This document shows, piece by piece, positions 10,332-17,372 of a stretch of DNA of 33,969 nt. Position 1 is the stretch's first letter. Every line of letters starts with the position of its first letter. The stretch covers positions 1 to 33,969 of the forward strand of contig JALXBG010000169.1 in NCBI GenBank assembly GCA_026991605.1. The letters are read 5' to 3'. The position numbers were made by a program, and so were the translations under genes. The notes below the pieces were generated by a model. The model ran no database searches. It saw only the letters and a list, made by a program, of their open reading frames with translations, and was not told where the DNA came from. Source of the stretch: Sulfurovum sp. (GTDB lineage Bacteria; Campylobacterota; Campylobacteria; Campylobacterales; Sulfurovaceae).

Positions 10332-10721
10332 ATGAAATTTATAGAAACAAAAGAGGCACCAGCAGCAATAGGACCATATTCACAGGCTATAGAAGCCAAT
10401 GGATTTATCTATACTTCCGGACAGATTGCATTAAAGCCAGATGGTACTATGGAGACAAGAGATGTTGAACATCAAACACACCAAGTGATGAAAAACCTTT
10501 TTTATGTACTTGAAGCTGCAGGTGCACACTTTAATGATGTCATTAAAACAACTATTTATTTGGCAGATATGGATGACTTTACTACAGTCAATAATGTGTA
10601 CGCACATTACTTTTGTGCACATAAACCGGCACGTAGTACGATAGCTGTGAAAACCTTACCTAAAAATGCATTGGTTGAGATAGAATGTATAGCACTTGCG
10701 GGAGCAGATTATACTTTTTAG
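10332..10721 (+). CDS. ridA: RidA/YjgF/YER057c/UK114 family deaminase
   Basis: MKFIETKEAPAAIGPYSQAIEANGFIYTSGQIAL...PARSTIAVKTLPKNALVEIECIA. Confidence 0.94.
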   Translation: MKFIETKEAPAAIGPYSQAIEANGFIYTSGQIALKPDGTMETRDVEHQTHQVMKNLFYVLEAAGAHFNDVIKTTIYLADMDDFTTVNNVYAHYFCAHKPARSTIAVKTLPKNALVEIECIALAGADYTF

Positions 10722-10773
10722 ACTAAAAGTTATAATAGTTGTTGTATTTAAAATTAGATTAAAATAGTTTTGG

Positions 10774-10779
10774 GTATAA
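10774..10779 (+). promoter_or_regulatory. Probable sigma-70 -10 element upstream of rplU
   Basis: gggTATAATcac in an AT-rich region ~43 nt before the rplU start; the same TATAATCAC context occurs before obgE. Confidence 0.55.
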
Positions 10780-10821
10780 TCACGAACTTTTTAAAAAACA
10801 TCGAATAACAAAGGGTTTGCA

Positions 10822-11127
10822 ATGTACGCAATCATTAAAGCAAGTGGTCAACAATTCAAAGTTCAAGAGGGTGATATCATCTGTTTTGACAACATGGGTC
10901 TTGATCCAAAATCAGCTGTAGAATTTAAAGAAGTTCTAGCACTAGACAATGGTGACTTAACTGTAGGTACTCCTTTCGTAGAAGGCGCAGTAGTTAAAGG
11001 TGAAGTGATCAATGAAGGTAGAGATAAAAAAGTTATCATCTACAAGAAAAGAAGAAGAAAAGATTCAAAACTTAAACGTGGTTTCAGAAGAGACTTCACT
11101 AGAGTAAGAATTACTAAAATAGCATAA
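10822..11127 (+). CDS. rplU: 50S ribosomal protein L21
   Basis: [25 protein letters not shown]...[27 protein letters not shown]. Confidence 0.98.
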   Translation: MYAIIKASGQQFKVQEGDIICFDNMGLDPKSAVEFKEVLALDNGDLTVGTPFVEGAVVKGEVINEGRDKKVIIYKKRRRKDSKLKRGFRRDFTRVRITKIA

Positions 11128-11139
11128 GGAGAGAATGAT

Positions 11140-11394
11140 ATGGCACACAAGAAAGGACAAGGGTCCACTCAGAATAACCGTGATTCAGCTGGACGTCGTT
11201 TAGGCGTTAAAAAATTTGGTGGTGAGGCAGTTATCCCTGGTAACATCATCATTAGACAAAGAGGAACTAAAGTTCACCCAGGTAATGGTGTAGGGATGGG
11301 TAAAGACCATACTATATTTGCACTTGTTGAAGGTGTAGTGAAGTTTGATAACAGAAGTGCTACTCAGAAAAAAGTTTCCGTAGTACCTGCATAA
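11140..11394 (+). CDS. rpmA: 50S ribosomal protein L27
   Basis: [48 protein letters not shown]. Confidence 0.98.
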   Translation: MAHKKGQGSTQNNRDSAGRRLGVKKFGGEAVIPGNIIIRQRGTKVHPGNGVGMGKDHTIFALVEGVVKFDNRSATQKKVSVVPA

Positions 11395-11405
11395 TCTCTC
11401 TATCT

Positions 11406-11433
11406 TTATAAGAAGCTTTTTGGCTTCTTATAA
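11406..11433 (+). terminator. Hairpin terminator after rpmA
   Basis: ttataagaagc-tttttg-gcttcttataa, 11-bp perfect stem directly after the rpmA stop; also fits the convergent minus-strand gene. Confidence 0.7.
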
Positions 11434-11736
11434 TATTAAATCCCCATTCTCATCTAATCTTAGAAGATTTCTACATCTTTTACGACCTAAAAACCATCCT
11501 TTATTATAGTCATTATTTATATTAAACAGTCTATGTGATTTTTTGTATTTACCTTTTGAAGTAGTACATCCATCTACTATACCTTGCTGATAATTTGGAC
11601 TGAAGTTTTTTCCAAAGTAGATGCCACTGTGTGTATATCCACCTTGACTTTCCGGTACTTTTGACGAACTACATCCTGAAAACAGGAAAAGGGTGCCAGT
11701 TAAGAGAAGTAATGATGTTATGCTACTTTTTATCAT
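11428..11736 (-). CDS. Hypothetical small lipoprotein
   Basis: Lipobox LFLFSGCSSSK; intergenic ORF convergent with rpmA. Confidence 0.6.
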   Translation of the reverse strand: MIKSSITSLLLLTGTLFLFSGCSSSKVPESQGGYTHSGIYFGKNFSPNYQQGIVDGCTTSKGKYKKSHRLFNINNDYNKGWFLGRKRCRNLLRLDENGDLIL

Positions 11737-11860
11737 TTGTCAACCTTTATCTTTATATAAGGAACCTTGAAAACCACAAATACAAGAAGAATTTGAATTC
11801 AAAGAATTCTATTTAGATATTTTGCTTGGAAAAGTATAGCAATAATTTCCTCAATTTAGA

Positions 11861-11866
11861 TATAAT
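11861..11866 (+). promoter_or_regulatory. Probable -10 element upstream of obgE
   Basis: TATAATCACA ~63 nt before the obgE ATG, resembling the rplU promoter context. Confidence 0.5.
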
Positions 11867-11880
11867 CACATAATTAATTT

Positions 11881-11903
11881 ACTATTGCTATTTTTGCAAT
11901 AGT
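11881..11903 (+). promoter_or_regulatory. Hairpin in predicted obgE 5'UTR
   Basis: actattgc-tattttt-gcaatagt, 8-bp perfect stem between the predicted -10 and the start codon. Confidence 0.5.
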
Positions 11904-11928
11904 TTTCATAGATAAAAAGGTTTAATAG

Positions 11929-13041
11929 ATGTTTGTAGATAGTGTAGAACTGATGATTAGTTCTGGAAAAGGTGGTGCCGGTTCCATATCTTTCTGGACA
12001 GAGAAATTTGTGGCCAATGGTGGCCCAGATGGTGGCGATGGTGGACGTGGTGGTGCTGTATTCTTTAAAGTAGATAACAATACAGATACCCTTTCAGGTC
12101 TTCGTGGGCGTGTCCATATGAAAGCTGAAAATGGACGTCCTGGTGAAGGACGTAAGTGTTATGGACGTAAAGGTCAAGATATGGTTATTACTGTACCACC
12201 GGGTACTACAGTGGTAGATATGGAGACAGGTGAAGAGCTTATGGATCTTCTCACAGAAGGTGAGGTAATACTGTTTTTAGAAGGGGGTAAAGGTGGTCTT
12301 GGAAATATGCACTTTAAATCTTCTTCTAACCAAAGACCAACCTATGCACAACCTGGGCTCCCAGGGATTACCAAAAAAATACGTCTTGAGATGAAGCTCA
12401 TCGCTGATGTTGGTTTAGTGGGTTATCCTAATGTTGGAAAGTCAACACTTATTGCGACACTTTCAAATGCGAGACCACAGGTAGCAAACTATGAATTTAC
12501 AACACTTACCCCAAAACTAGGTGTGGTGCATATGGGTGATTTTGATTCATTCATGATGGCAGATATCCCTGGTATCATCGAAGGTGCAAGTGATGGTAGA
12601 GGGCTTGGTTTAGAGTTCTTAAAGCACATTGAACGTACGAAGACACTCCTGCTTATGATTGATGCAGCAAACTATAGAGAGATGAAATATCAGTATGAAA
12701 CACTACTTGTTGAACTCACGCGTTATTCTGAGACTCTTGCTACACGTAAACATGCCATAGCCATTACAAAGATAGATTCTCTTTCTGTAGATGAAGTCAA
12801 TGCCTTAACAGAAACATTTTTAAAAGATGTTGACCTTGAAGCCAATAAAACGCTTAGTCAATATAAGGCAAAAGAGGAGTATATCTCGTATGGTTTTGAA
12901 AAAGACTTTGGTGTAAAACTTCCTGAAGAAAAACCACTTTTTGTACTTCCTATCTCTTCTGTCGCACATATAAATACAGAAGCGTTACGTTATGCACTGG
13001 GTGATTTTATAAAGAGTGTAAAAGAAGAAAACGAGGCTTAG
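11929..13041 (+). CDS. obgE: Obg-family GTPase
   Basis: Glycine-rich Obg domain ([16 protein letters not shown]), G1 [11 protein letters not shown]3 [10 protein letters not shown]. Confidence 0.97.
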   Translation: MFVDSVELMISSGKGGAGSISFWTEKFVANGGPDGGDGGRGGAVFFKVDNNTDTLSGLRGRVHMKAENGRPGEGRKCYGRKGQDMVITVPPGTTVVDMETGEELMDLLTEGEVILFLEGGKGGLGNMHFKSSSNQRPTYAQPGLPGITKKIRLEMKLIADVGLVGYPNVGKSTLIATLSNARPQVANYEFTTLTPKLGVVHMGDFDSFMMADIPGIIEGASDGRGLGLEFLKHIERTKTLLLMIDAANYREMKYQYETLLVELTRYSETLATRKHAIAITKIDSLSVDEVNALTETFLKDVDLEANKTLSQYKAKEEYISYGFEKDFGVKLPEEKPLFVLPISSVAHINTEALRYALGDFIKSVKEENEA

Positions 13042-13043
13042 GA

Positions 13044-13811
13044 GTGAGTATGCAACGGTTAGTCATAAAAGTTGGGTCTCATGTACTTACGCAAGATGGT
13101 ACTGTCGCCAATATTCGTATGTTGGCATTGGTACAACTTATAGCTGAACTCAAAGCCCATAAGTATGAAGTCATTCTTGTAAGCTCTGGTGCTGTAGCAG
13201 CTGGCTATACATTGTTACCTTTAGATAGAGGTAGTGTAGCTAATAAACAAGCGCTCGCTGCTATTGGTCAGCCACTTCTACTAAAGATGTATCAAGAGAA
13301 GTTTGCCAAGTTTGGACTGCTTTGTTCACAAGTACTTCTGAGTGCAGACGTTTTTGATTCTAGTAAGCATATTAAACATGCTAAAGTAGCTATAGATACA
13401 TTGTTAGAGAACAATGTTGTGCCTATTATCAATGAAAATGACACCGTGAGTGTAGAAGAGCTTGTCTTTGGAGATAATGACAGACTCTCTGCACACGTAG
13501 CACATCACTTTGATGCCAAGATGCTTATCATCCTTTCTGACATTGATGCCTTTTATGACAAAGACCCCAACCGATACAGTGATGCAAAACGTCGTGCAGT
13601 AGTCTCTGAAATCTCACAAGATGAACTAGAAGCAGAGCATACACCTAACAATGAATTTGCCACAGGTGGCATAGTTACTAAACTGCAATCGGCAGATTTC
13701 CTTATGAAACATGGTAGAGAGATGTTTCTAGCTTCAGGGTTTGAACTTAGTGATGTTAAGGCTTTTCTTGTTGAAGGTGAGCATGTGGGTGGAACGTTGT
13801 TTAAAAAATAA
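13044..13811 (+). CDS. proB: Glutamate 5-kinase (kinase domain only, no PUA domain)
   Basis: [15 protein letters not shown]...[13 protein letters not shown]...[24 protein letters not shown]; 255 aa. Confidence 0.93.
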   Translation: MSMQRLVIKVGSHVLTQDGTVANIRMLALVQLIAELKAHKYEVILVSSGAVAAGYTLLPLDRGSVANKQALAAIGQPLLLKMYQEKFAKFGLLCSQVLLSADVFDSSKHIKHAKVAIDTLLENNVVPIINENDTVSVEELVFGDNDRLSAHVAHHFDAKMLIILSDIDAFYDKDPNRYSDAKRRAVVSEISQDELEAEHTPNNEFATGGIVTKLQSADFLMKHGREMFLASGFELSDVKAFLVEGEHVGGTLFKK

Positions 13812-13812
13812 T

Positions 13813-13860
13813 TTGACATTTTACTCTATAAAGTATATACTAAATTATAAATAGTATATA
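13813..13860 (+). promoter_or_regulatory. Sigma-70 promoter with overlapping operator palindrome for the RHH-PIN TA operon
   Basis: TTGACA (13813-13818), 17-bp spacer, TATACT (13836-13841); perfect 8-bp inverted repeat TATATACT-N11-AGTATATA (13834-13860) overlapping the -10. Confidence 0.75.
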
Positions 13861-13871
13861 AAGGAGCCAAG

Positions 13872-14117
13872 ATGACTGCAAAAATAGAGTATAAAAAAGA
13901 GTTGTACTCTTTACCGTCAGATGTCGTGGAGACGTTAAAAAATTATGCACAAGAGACACATAAGAAAAAAAGCCATATTGTTGCAGAGGCTATAGCTGAC
14001 TATATAGATAAAAATAGACGTAAAGAGTTGGCACAAGAAGCTAAAAAGATGTTTGGCATTATTAACGCAAATACTCCAGATATTCAAGTAATTAAAGCCA
14101 ATAGAGATGATATATGA
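13872..14117 (+). CDS. Ribbon-helix-helix (CopG-like) antitoxin
   Basis: MTAKIEYKKELYSLPSDVVETLKNYAQETHKKKSHIVAEAIADYIDKNRR: RHH pattern; ATGA overlap with the PIN gene. Confidence 0.82.
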   Translation: MTAKIEYKKELYSLPSDVVETLKNYAQETHKKKSHIVAEAIADYIDKNRRKELAQEAKKMFGIINANTPDIQVIKANRDDI

Positions 14118-14545
14118 TTAGACTTTTTATAGATGCCAATATATTTGTTGATGTAACAGATAGCAGTAGAAAATCTTCAGCAGCTAGTATTGCATTTATG
14201 GATAGTATGTTTGACAATATGGATAGGTATAAACTCTATACCTCTTGTGATTTGATAACAACTATATATTATATTACGAGAAAAAAATTAAATAATAGTG
14301 GAGCATTACAGCAGATAAAATTAATAAGTAGATTTATCTCTATTATTGAATTTGGAAACAAAGAAGTAGATGAAGCCATAGAACTTATGGAAAAAAACGA
14401 CAAATACAAAGACTTGGAAGATACCATACAGTATGTGATGGCACGCAAAGAAAAATGTGACTACATCATCACAAATGATGCAAATTTTGCTTCTGGAGAT
14501 GTGCCTGTGCTTAGTAGTGGGGAAGCTTTGAAAGAGTTACAATAG
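14114..14545 (+). CDS. PIN-domain (VapC-like) toxin
   Basis: MIRLFIDANIFVDV...CDYIITNDANFASGDVPVLSSGEAL with conserved acidic residues. Confidence 0.88.
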   Translation: MIRLFIDANIFVDVTDSSRKSSAASIAFMDSMFDNMDRYKLYTSCDLITTIYYITRKKLNNSGALQQIKLISRFISIIEFGNKEVDEAIELMEKNDKYKDLEDTIQYVMARKEKCDYIITNDANFASGDVPVLSSGEALKELQ

Positions 14546-14581
14546 ATGATTTTATTGAATTCGACAAAGCAATGAAGTTAC

Positions 14582-14606
14582 GTAGGTTGTAGTGTCTCAC
14601 TACGAC
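14582..14606 (+). repeat. REP-like element C: GTAG + GTTGTAGTG-tct-CACTACGAC
   Basis: GTAG tetranucleotide followed by a 9-bp stem with one G-T wobble and a 3-nt loop. Confidence 0.65.
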
Positions 14607-14750
14607 ATGAATTTGCACAAAGTTAAAGTGCTTGTTTTACCAGAAGATGAAGGGGATAGTTTTCCATATCTCCCACTAACCACTGCTGGACACCGGGTAA
14701 ATTAGTGAAAATGAGTTATCATTGTTACCCTGTATCACAATAAAATAAAA

Positions 14751-14803
14751 GTGCATTTTCAACGACTGACCCCAAAGTCTTGACCCCAAAGTGACCCCAA
14801 AGT
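14751..14803 (+). repeat. Left inverted-repeat end 1 (IRL1), three TGACCCCAAAGT iterations
   Basis: gtgcattttcaacgactgaccccaaagtcttgaccccaaagtgaccccaaagt; matches the reverse complement of 16521-16566 (20 of 22 in the first 22 bases). Confidence 0.8.
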
Positions 14804-14906
14804 CGATGGTAAGGATGAATGATGCTATACAACATTTTTCAATACTGATTCAAAGTAGAGACTCACATAGATGATTTTATTGAATTCAATAAAGCAATGA
14901 AGTTGC

Positions 14907-14931
14907 GTAGGTCGTAATGCCTCACTACGAC
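14907..14931 (+). repeat. REP-like element D: GTAG + GTCGTAATG-cct-CACTACGAC
   Basis: As element C, with one stem mismatch. Confidence 0.65.
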
Positions 14932-15075
14932 ATGAATTTGCATAAAGTGAAAGTGCTTGTTTTGCCAGAAGATGAAGTGGGTAGTTTTCCATATCTCCCA
15001 TTAACCACTGCTGTACACTGGGAAAATTGGTGAAAATGAGTTATCATTGTTACCCTGTATCACAATAAAATAAAA

Positions 15076-15124
15076 GTGCATTTTTAACGCCTGACCCCAA
15101 AGTTTTAAAGTTTGACCCCAAAGT
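15076..15124 (+). repeat. Left inverted-repeat end 2 (IRL2), two TGACCCCAAAGT iterations
   Basis: gtgcatttttaacgcctgaccccaaagttttaaagtttgaccccaaagt, inverted relative to 16521-16566. Confidence 0.8.
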
Positions 15125-15193
15125 TTAAAGTTTGTGATAAGTTCACGGTTTGTGTATTTATATTAGGTTAATGTATAAATGTCATGATATATT

Positions 15194-16375
15194 ATGGATA
15201 CAACTCATGCAAGACTATCAAACGGAAATATTGTAAAAGCTTACAGAGGTATGGTTAGGGAAGATGCCTTCTTTTGTTTAGGGTGTGGTGAGCAACTATA
15301 TGCAGCAGCAGGAGAAAAGAACAAAGCACACTTTAGACACAATACTCTAAAAGGTACAAAGGGTTGCAGTAATCCTGAAAGTTCTGCACATTGGATTACT
15401 AAAGAACTATTTGCGGAGCACTACAGAAAATCTACAGAATTTTTTCTATCTATCGCAGTAAGGCAAAGATGTTTCCATGATACTTGCGAACATATAGGTG
15501 AATATATTCTTAACCTAAAAGATATCTATCCTAAAGTAAAAGTTGAAGAGTCTTACGCAGGTGTTAGACCTGACTGTTTGCTTTATGATGAGGAAGACGA
15601 AAAGAAAAGATTGTTTTTTGAAGTCCTTTACACTCATCCTGTAAGTGAAGAGAAAATAAAATTGGGATACCCAATTATAGAAGTGAAAGTATTTAATGAA
15701 GCAGATATTGATAAAATTTGTAAAGTTGGAGGATTTACAACTAAAGAAAAAACATTTCAATTTTCTCACCTTAATTCAAAGGACTACTATAAAATCATAT
15801 TGTATAACAGCAAGGATTTAATACCGCAAAGTGTTAGAACGTTCGATTGTAAAGATAAGTGTATTATTGAAAAACAAAAAGCCGTTGAGAGGTTAAAAAA
15901 ACAAAGAGAGTATGCAGAAAAACTTAGAAAGGAGCAAGGCAATAAGCAAACTTCAGATATACCACAAAAAAACAATAATAAAAAGTCAAGTTCGCCGATT
16001 AAACTCATACCAATAAATGATACTAAAGCAATTGAACATATTTCTAATGCAACCAAGAAAAGAACAGCCTATACGATGAAAACTGAAATCCCCTCCATTA
16101 TTGGACAATCTATCTCGAATTATATGCACTACTATCATATACATAAAGATAAAACTCTAAAATATAATGAACTTTATATTTTAGAGGATTATGATTCTTT
16201 TATGTTTATGTCCTATAATAAAGAATATTTTGGTGCAATAAAGTATGAAGCAATTTGGCATATCTTTACTGTGAATCATAGTGCAAAACCATATAATGAC
16301 ATCTCATTTATAGTAAGCACCGAAGATGGTGGAGAGGTAAGTAAAATTATCAAAAAGATTTCTGATAGTTTTTAG
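15194..16375 (+). CDS. CoiA-like protein (putative competence/nuclease family) with long C-terminal extension
   Basis: N-terminal FFCLGCGEQLYAAAGEKNKAHFRHN plus SSAHWITKELFAEHY, ...VRPDCLLYDE...FFEVLYTHPVSEEK resembling the CoiA Zn-ribbon-like plus PD-(D/E)XK-like core; Lys-rich linker and an unrecognised C-terminal region. Confidence 0.7.
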   Translation: MDTTHARLSNGNIVKAYRGMVREDAFFCLGCGEQLYAAAGEKNKAHFRHNTLKGTKGCSNPESSAHWITKELFAEHYRKSTEFFLSIAVRQRCFHDTCEHIGEYILNLKDIYPKVKVEESYAGVRPDCLLYDEEDEKKRLFFEVLYTHPVSEEKIKLGYPIIEVKVFNEADIDKICKVGGFTTKEKTFQFSHLNSKDYYKIILYNSKDLIPQSVRTFDCKDKCIIEKQKAVERLKKQREYAEKLRKEQGNKQTSDIPQKNNNKKSSSPIKLIPINDTKAIEHISNATKKRTAYTMKTEIPSIIGQSISNYMHYYHIHKDKTLKYNELYILEDYDSFMFMSYNKEYFGAIKYEAIWHIFTVNHSAKPYNDISFIVSTEDGGEVSKIIKKISDSF

Positions 16376-16468
16376 AAATATTATTTTCATAGTTAAGTTT
16401 ATTATTTCAAGACATTTCATTTTTATGTGAAATAGCCAAAAATAATTTTCTTAGAGTTAAGTGTTGCT

Positions 16469-16496
16469 TTTCATAGTTAATTATTTAACTATGAAA
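16469..16496. repeat. Palindrome between the CoiA-like gene and right IR
   Basis: ttcatagttaa-ttat-ttaactatgaa, ~12-bp stem; arm motif tttcatagttaa also occurs at ~16386. Confidence 0.7.
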
Positions 16497-16520
16497 GATT
16501 GGCTACATAGAAAATTAAAA

Positions 16521-16566
16521 ATTAAAATTAGGGTCAAAAATTAGGGTCAGACGTTGAAAATACACT
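16521..16566 (-). repeat. Right inverted-repeat end (IRR)
   Basis: attaaaattagggtcaaaaattagggtcagacgttgaaaatacac; reverse complement gtgtattttcaacgtctgaccctaatttttgaccctaat matches IRL1/IRL2. Confidence 0.8.
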
Positions 16567-16663
16567 TTTTTAGGTATTTAAACTAATGGATAATAGCTTA
16601 TAAATTTCATTATGCCATTAGCCCTTACGGCAAAATAGTGACCTTACACATGTTTCCTTACGT

Positions 16664-16684
16664 GGTGGGTGAGACCCACCCTAC
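16664..16684 (-). repeat. REP-like element E: GTAG + GGTGGGT-ctc-ACCCACC
   Basis: Minus strand GTAG followed by a perfect 7-bp stem and 3-nt loop. Confidence 0.65.
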
Positions 16685-16740
16685 AAGACCATGCTAGAAA
16701 AAATCTCAAATACAAGATATATGTGAACTAATAAAACTCC

Positions 16741-16770
16741 TTGACATACTATAACACTATCTGTTATACT
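16741..16770 (+). promoter_or_regulatory. higBA promoter/operator
   Basis: TTGACA (16741-16746), 18-bp spacer, TATACT (16765-16770); perfect operator-like inverted repeat TATAACA-ctatc-TGTTATA (16750-16768) inside the promoter. Confidence 0.75.
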
Positions 16771-16775
16771 GTGCT

Positions 16776-17057
16776 ATGATAAAAAGTTTTGCAGATAAAG
16801 AGAGTGAACGCTCTTATAGTACAGCCAAAAGCAGAAAAATACCTTCAACGATCCACAAAGTGGCATTGAGAAAGTTGGATTATCTAAATGCTGCCCATGT
16901 TTTGGATGATTTACGTGTACCACCTGCTAATAGATTGGAAGCACTAGAAGGTGCATTGAAAGGTAAGTACTCTATCCGCATTAACAAACAGTATCGTATC
17001 GTGTTCGCTTATGAGAATGGCAATGCGTACGATGTAACAATTACAGACTACCACTAG
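16776..17057 (+). CDS. higB: HigB-family toxin
   Basis: MIKSFADKESERSYSTAKSRKIPSTIHKVALRKLDYLNAA...LRVPPANRLEALEGALKGKYSIRINKQYRIVFAYENGNAYDVTITDYH. Confidence 0.93.
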   Translation: MIKSFADKESERSYSTAKSRKIPSTIHKVALRKLDYLNAAHVLDDLRVPPANRLEALEGALKGKYSIRINKQYRIVFAYENGNAYDVTITDYH

Positions 17058-17066
17058 GAGATTAGA

Positions 17067-17372
17067 ATGATAGAACTAAACAGACAACCAACACATGCAG
17101 GGGAGATACTCAAAGAAGAGTTTCTAGAACCACTTGGTATGACACAAAGTTACTTGGCAAAAGCACTACATACCTCTTTTCGTGCCATCAATGAATTGGT
17201 CAATGAAAAAAGAGGCATCACAACAGAGATGGCACTGAAACTGGCGAAGTACTTTGGCACTTCTCCACAGTTATGGCTCAATCTACAAAATCAATTTGAT
17301 ATATATAAGGTGAGTATGAAAAAGCAAAAAGAGCTAGAAGAGATAGAAATAGGAAAATTTGAGGTAGCATAG
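17067..17372 (+). CDS. higA: HigA-family antitoxin (HTH)
   Basis: RQPTHAGEILKEEFLEPLGMTQSYLAKALHTSFRAINELVNEKRGITTEMALKLAKYFGTSPQLWLNLQ. Confidence 0.94.
   Translation: MIELNRQPTHAGEILKEEFLEPLGMTQSYLAKALHTSFRAINELVNEKRGITTEMALKLAKYFGTSPQLWLNLQNQFDIYKVSMKKQKELEEIEIGKFEVA

Larger units (their letters stand above)
14543..14803. repeat. Direct repeat copy 1 (includes REP C, a micro-ORF and TGACCCCAAAGT boxes)
   Basis: Shares long near-identical blocks with 14868-15124 at an offset of about 325 bp (e.g. atgagttatcattgttaccctgtatcacaataaaataaaagtgcattttt/c). Confidence 0.95.
14868..15124. repeat. Direct repeat copy 2
   Basis: Near-identical to 14543-14803 with scattered substitutions, many at third codon positions of the micro-ORF. 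Confidence 0.95.

Noticed and set aside
13044-13811. Short ProB lacking a PUA domain as a truncated pseudogene
   Set aside because: Kinase domain is complete and ends naturally; PUA-less glutamate 5-kinases are known in bacteria.
14767-15124. Iterated TGACCCCAAAGT units as a possible CRISPR or iteron replication origin
   Set aside because: Only 2-3 units per cluster, variable spacing of 0-9 nt, no spacer-length regularity and no cas or rep gene; better explained as element ends because the same boxes recur inverted at 16521-16566.
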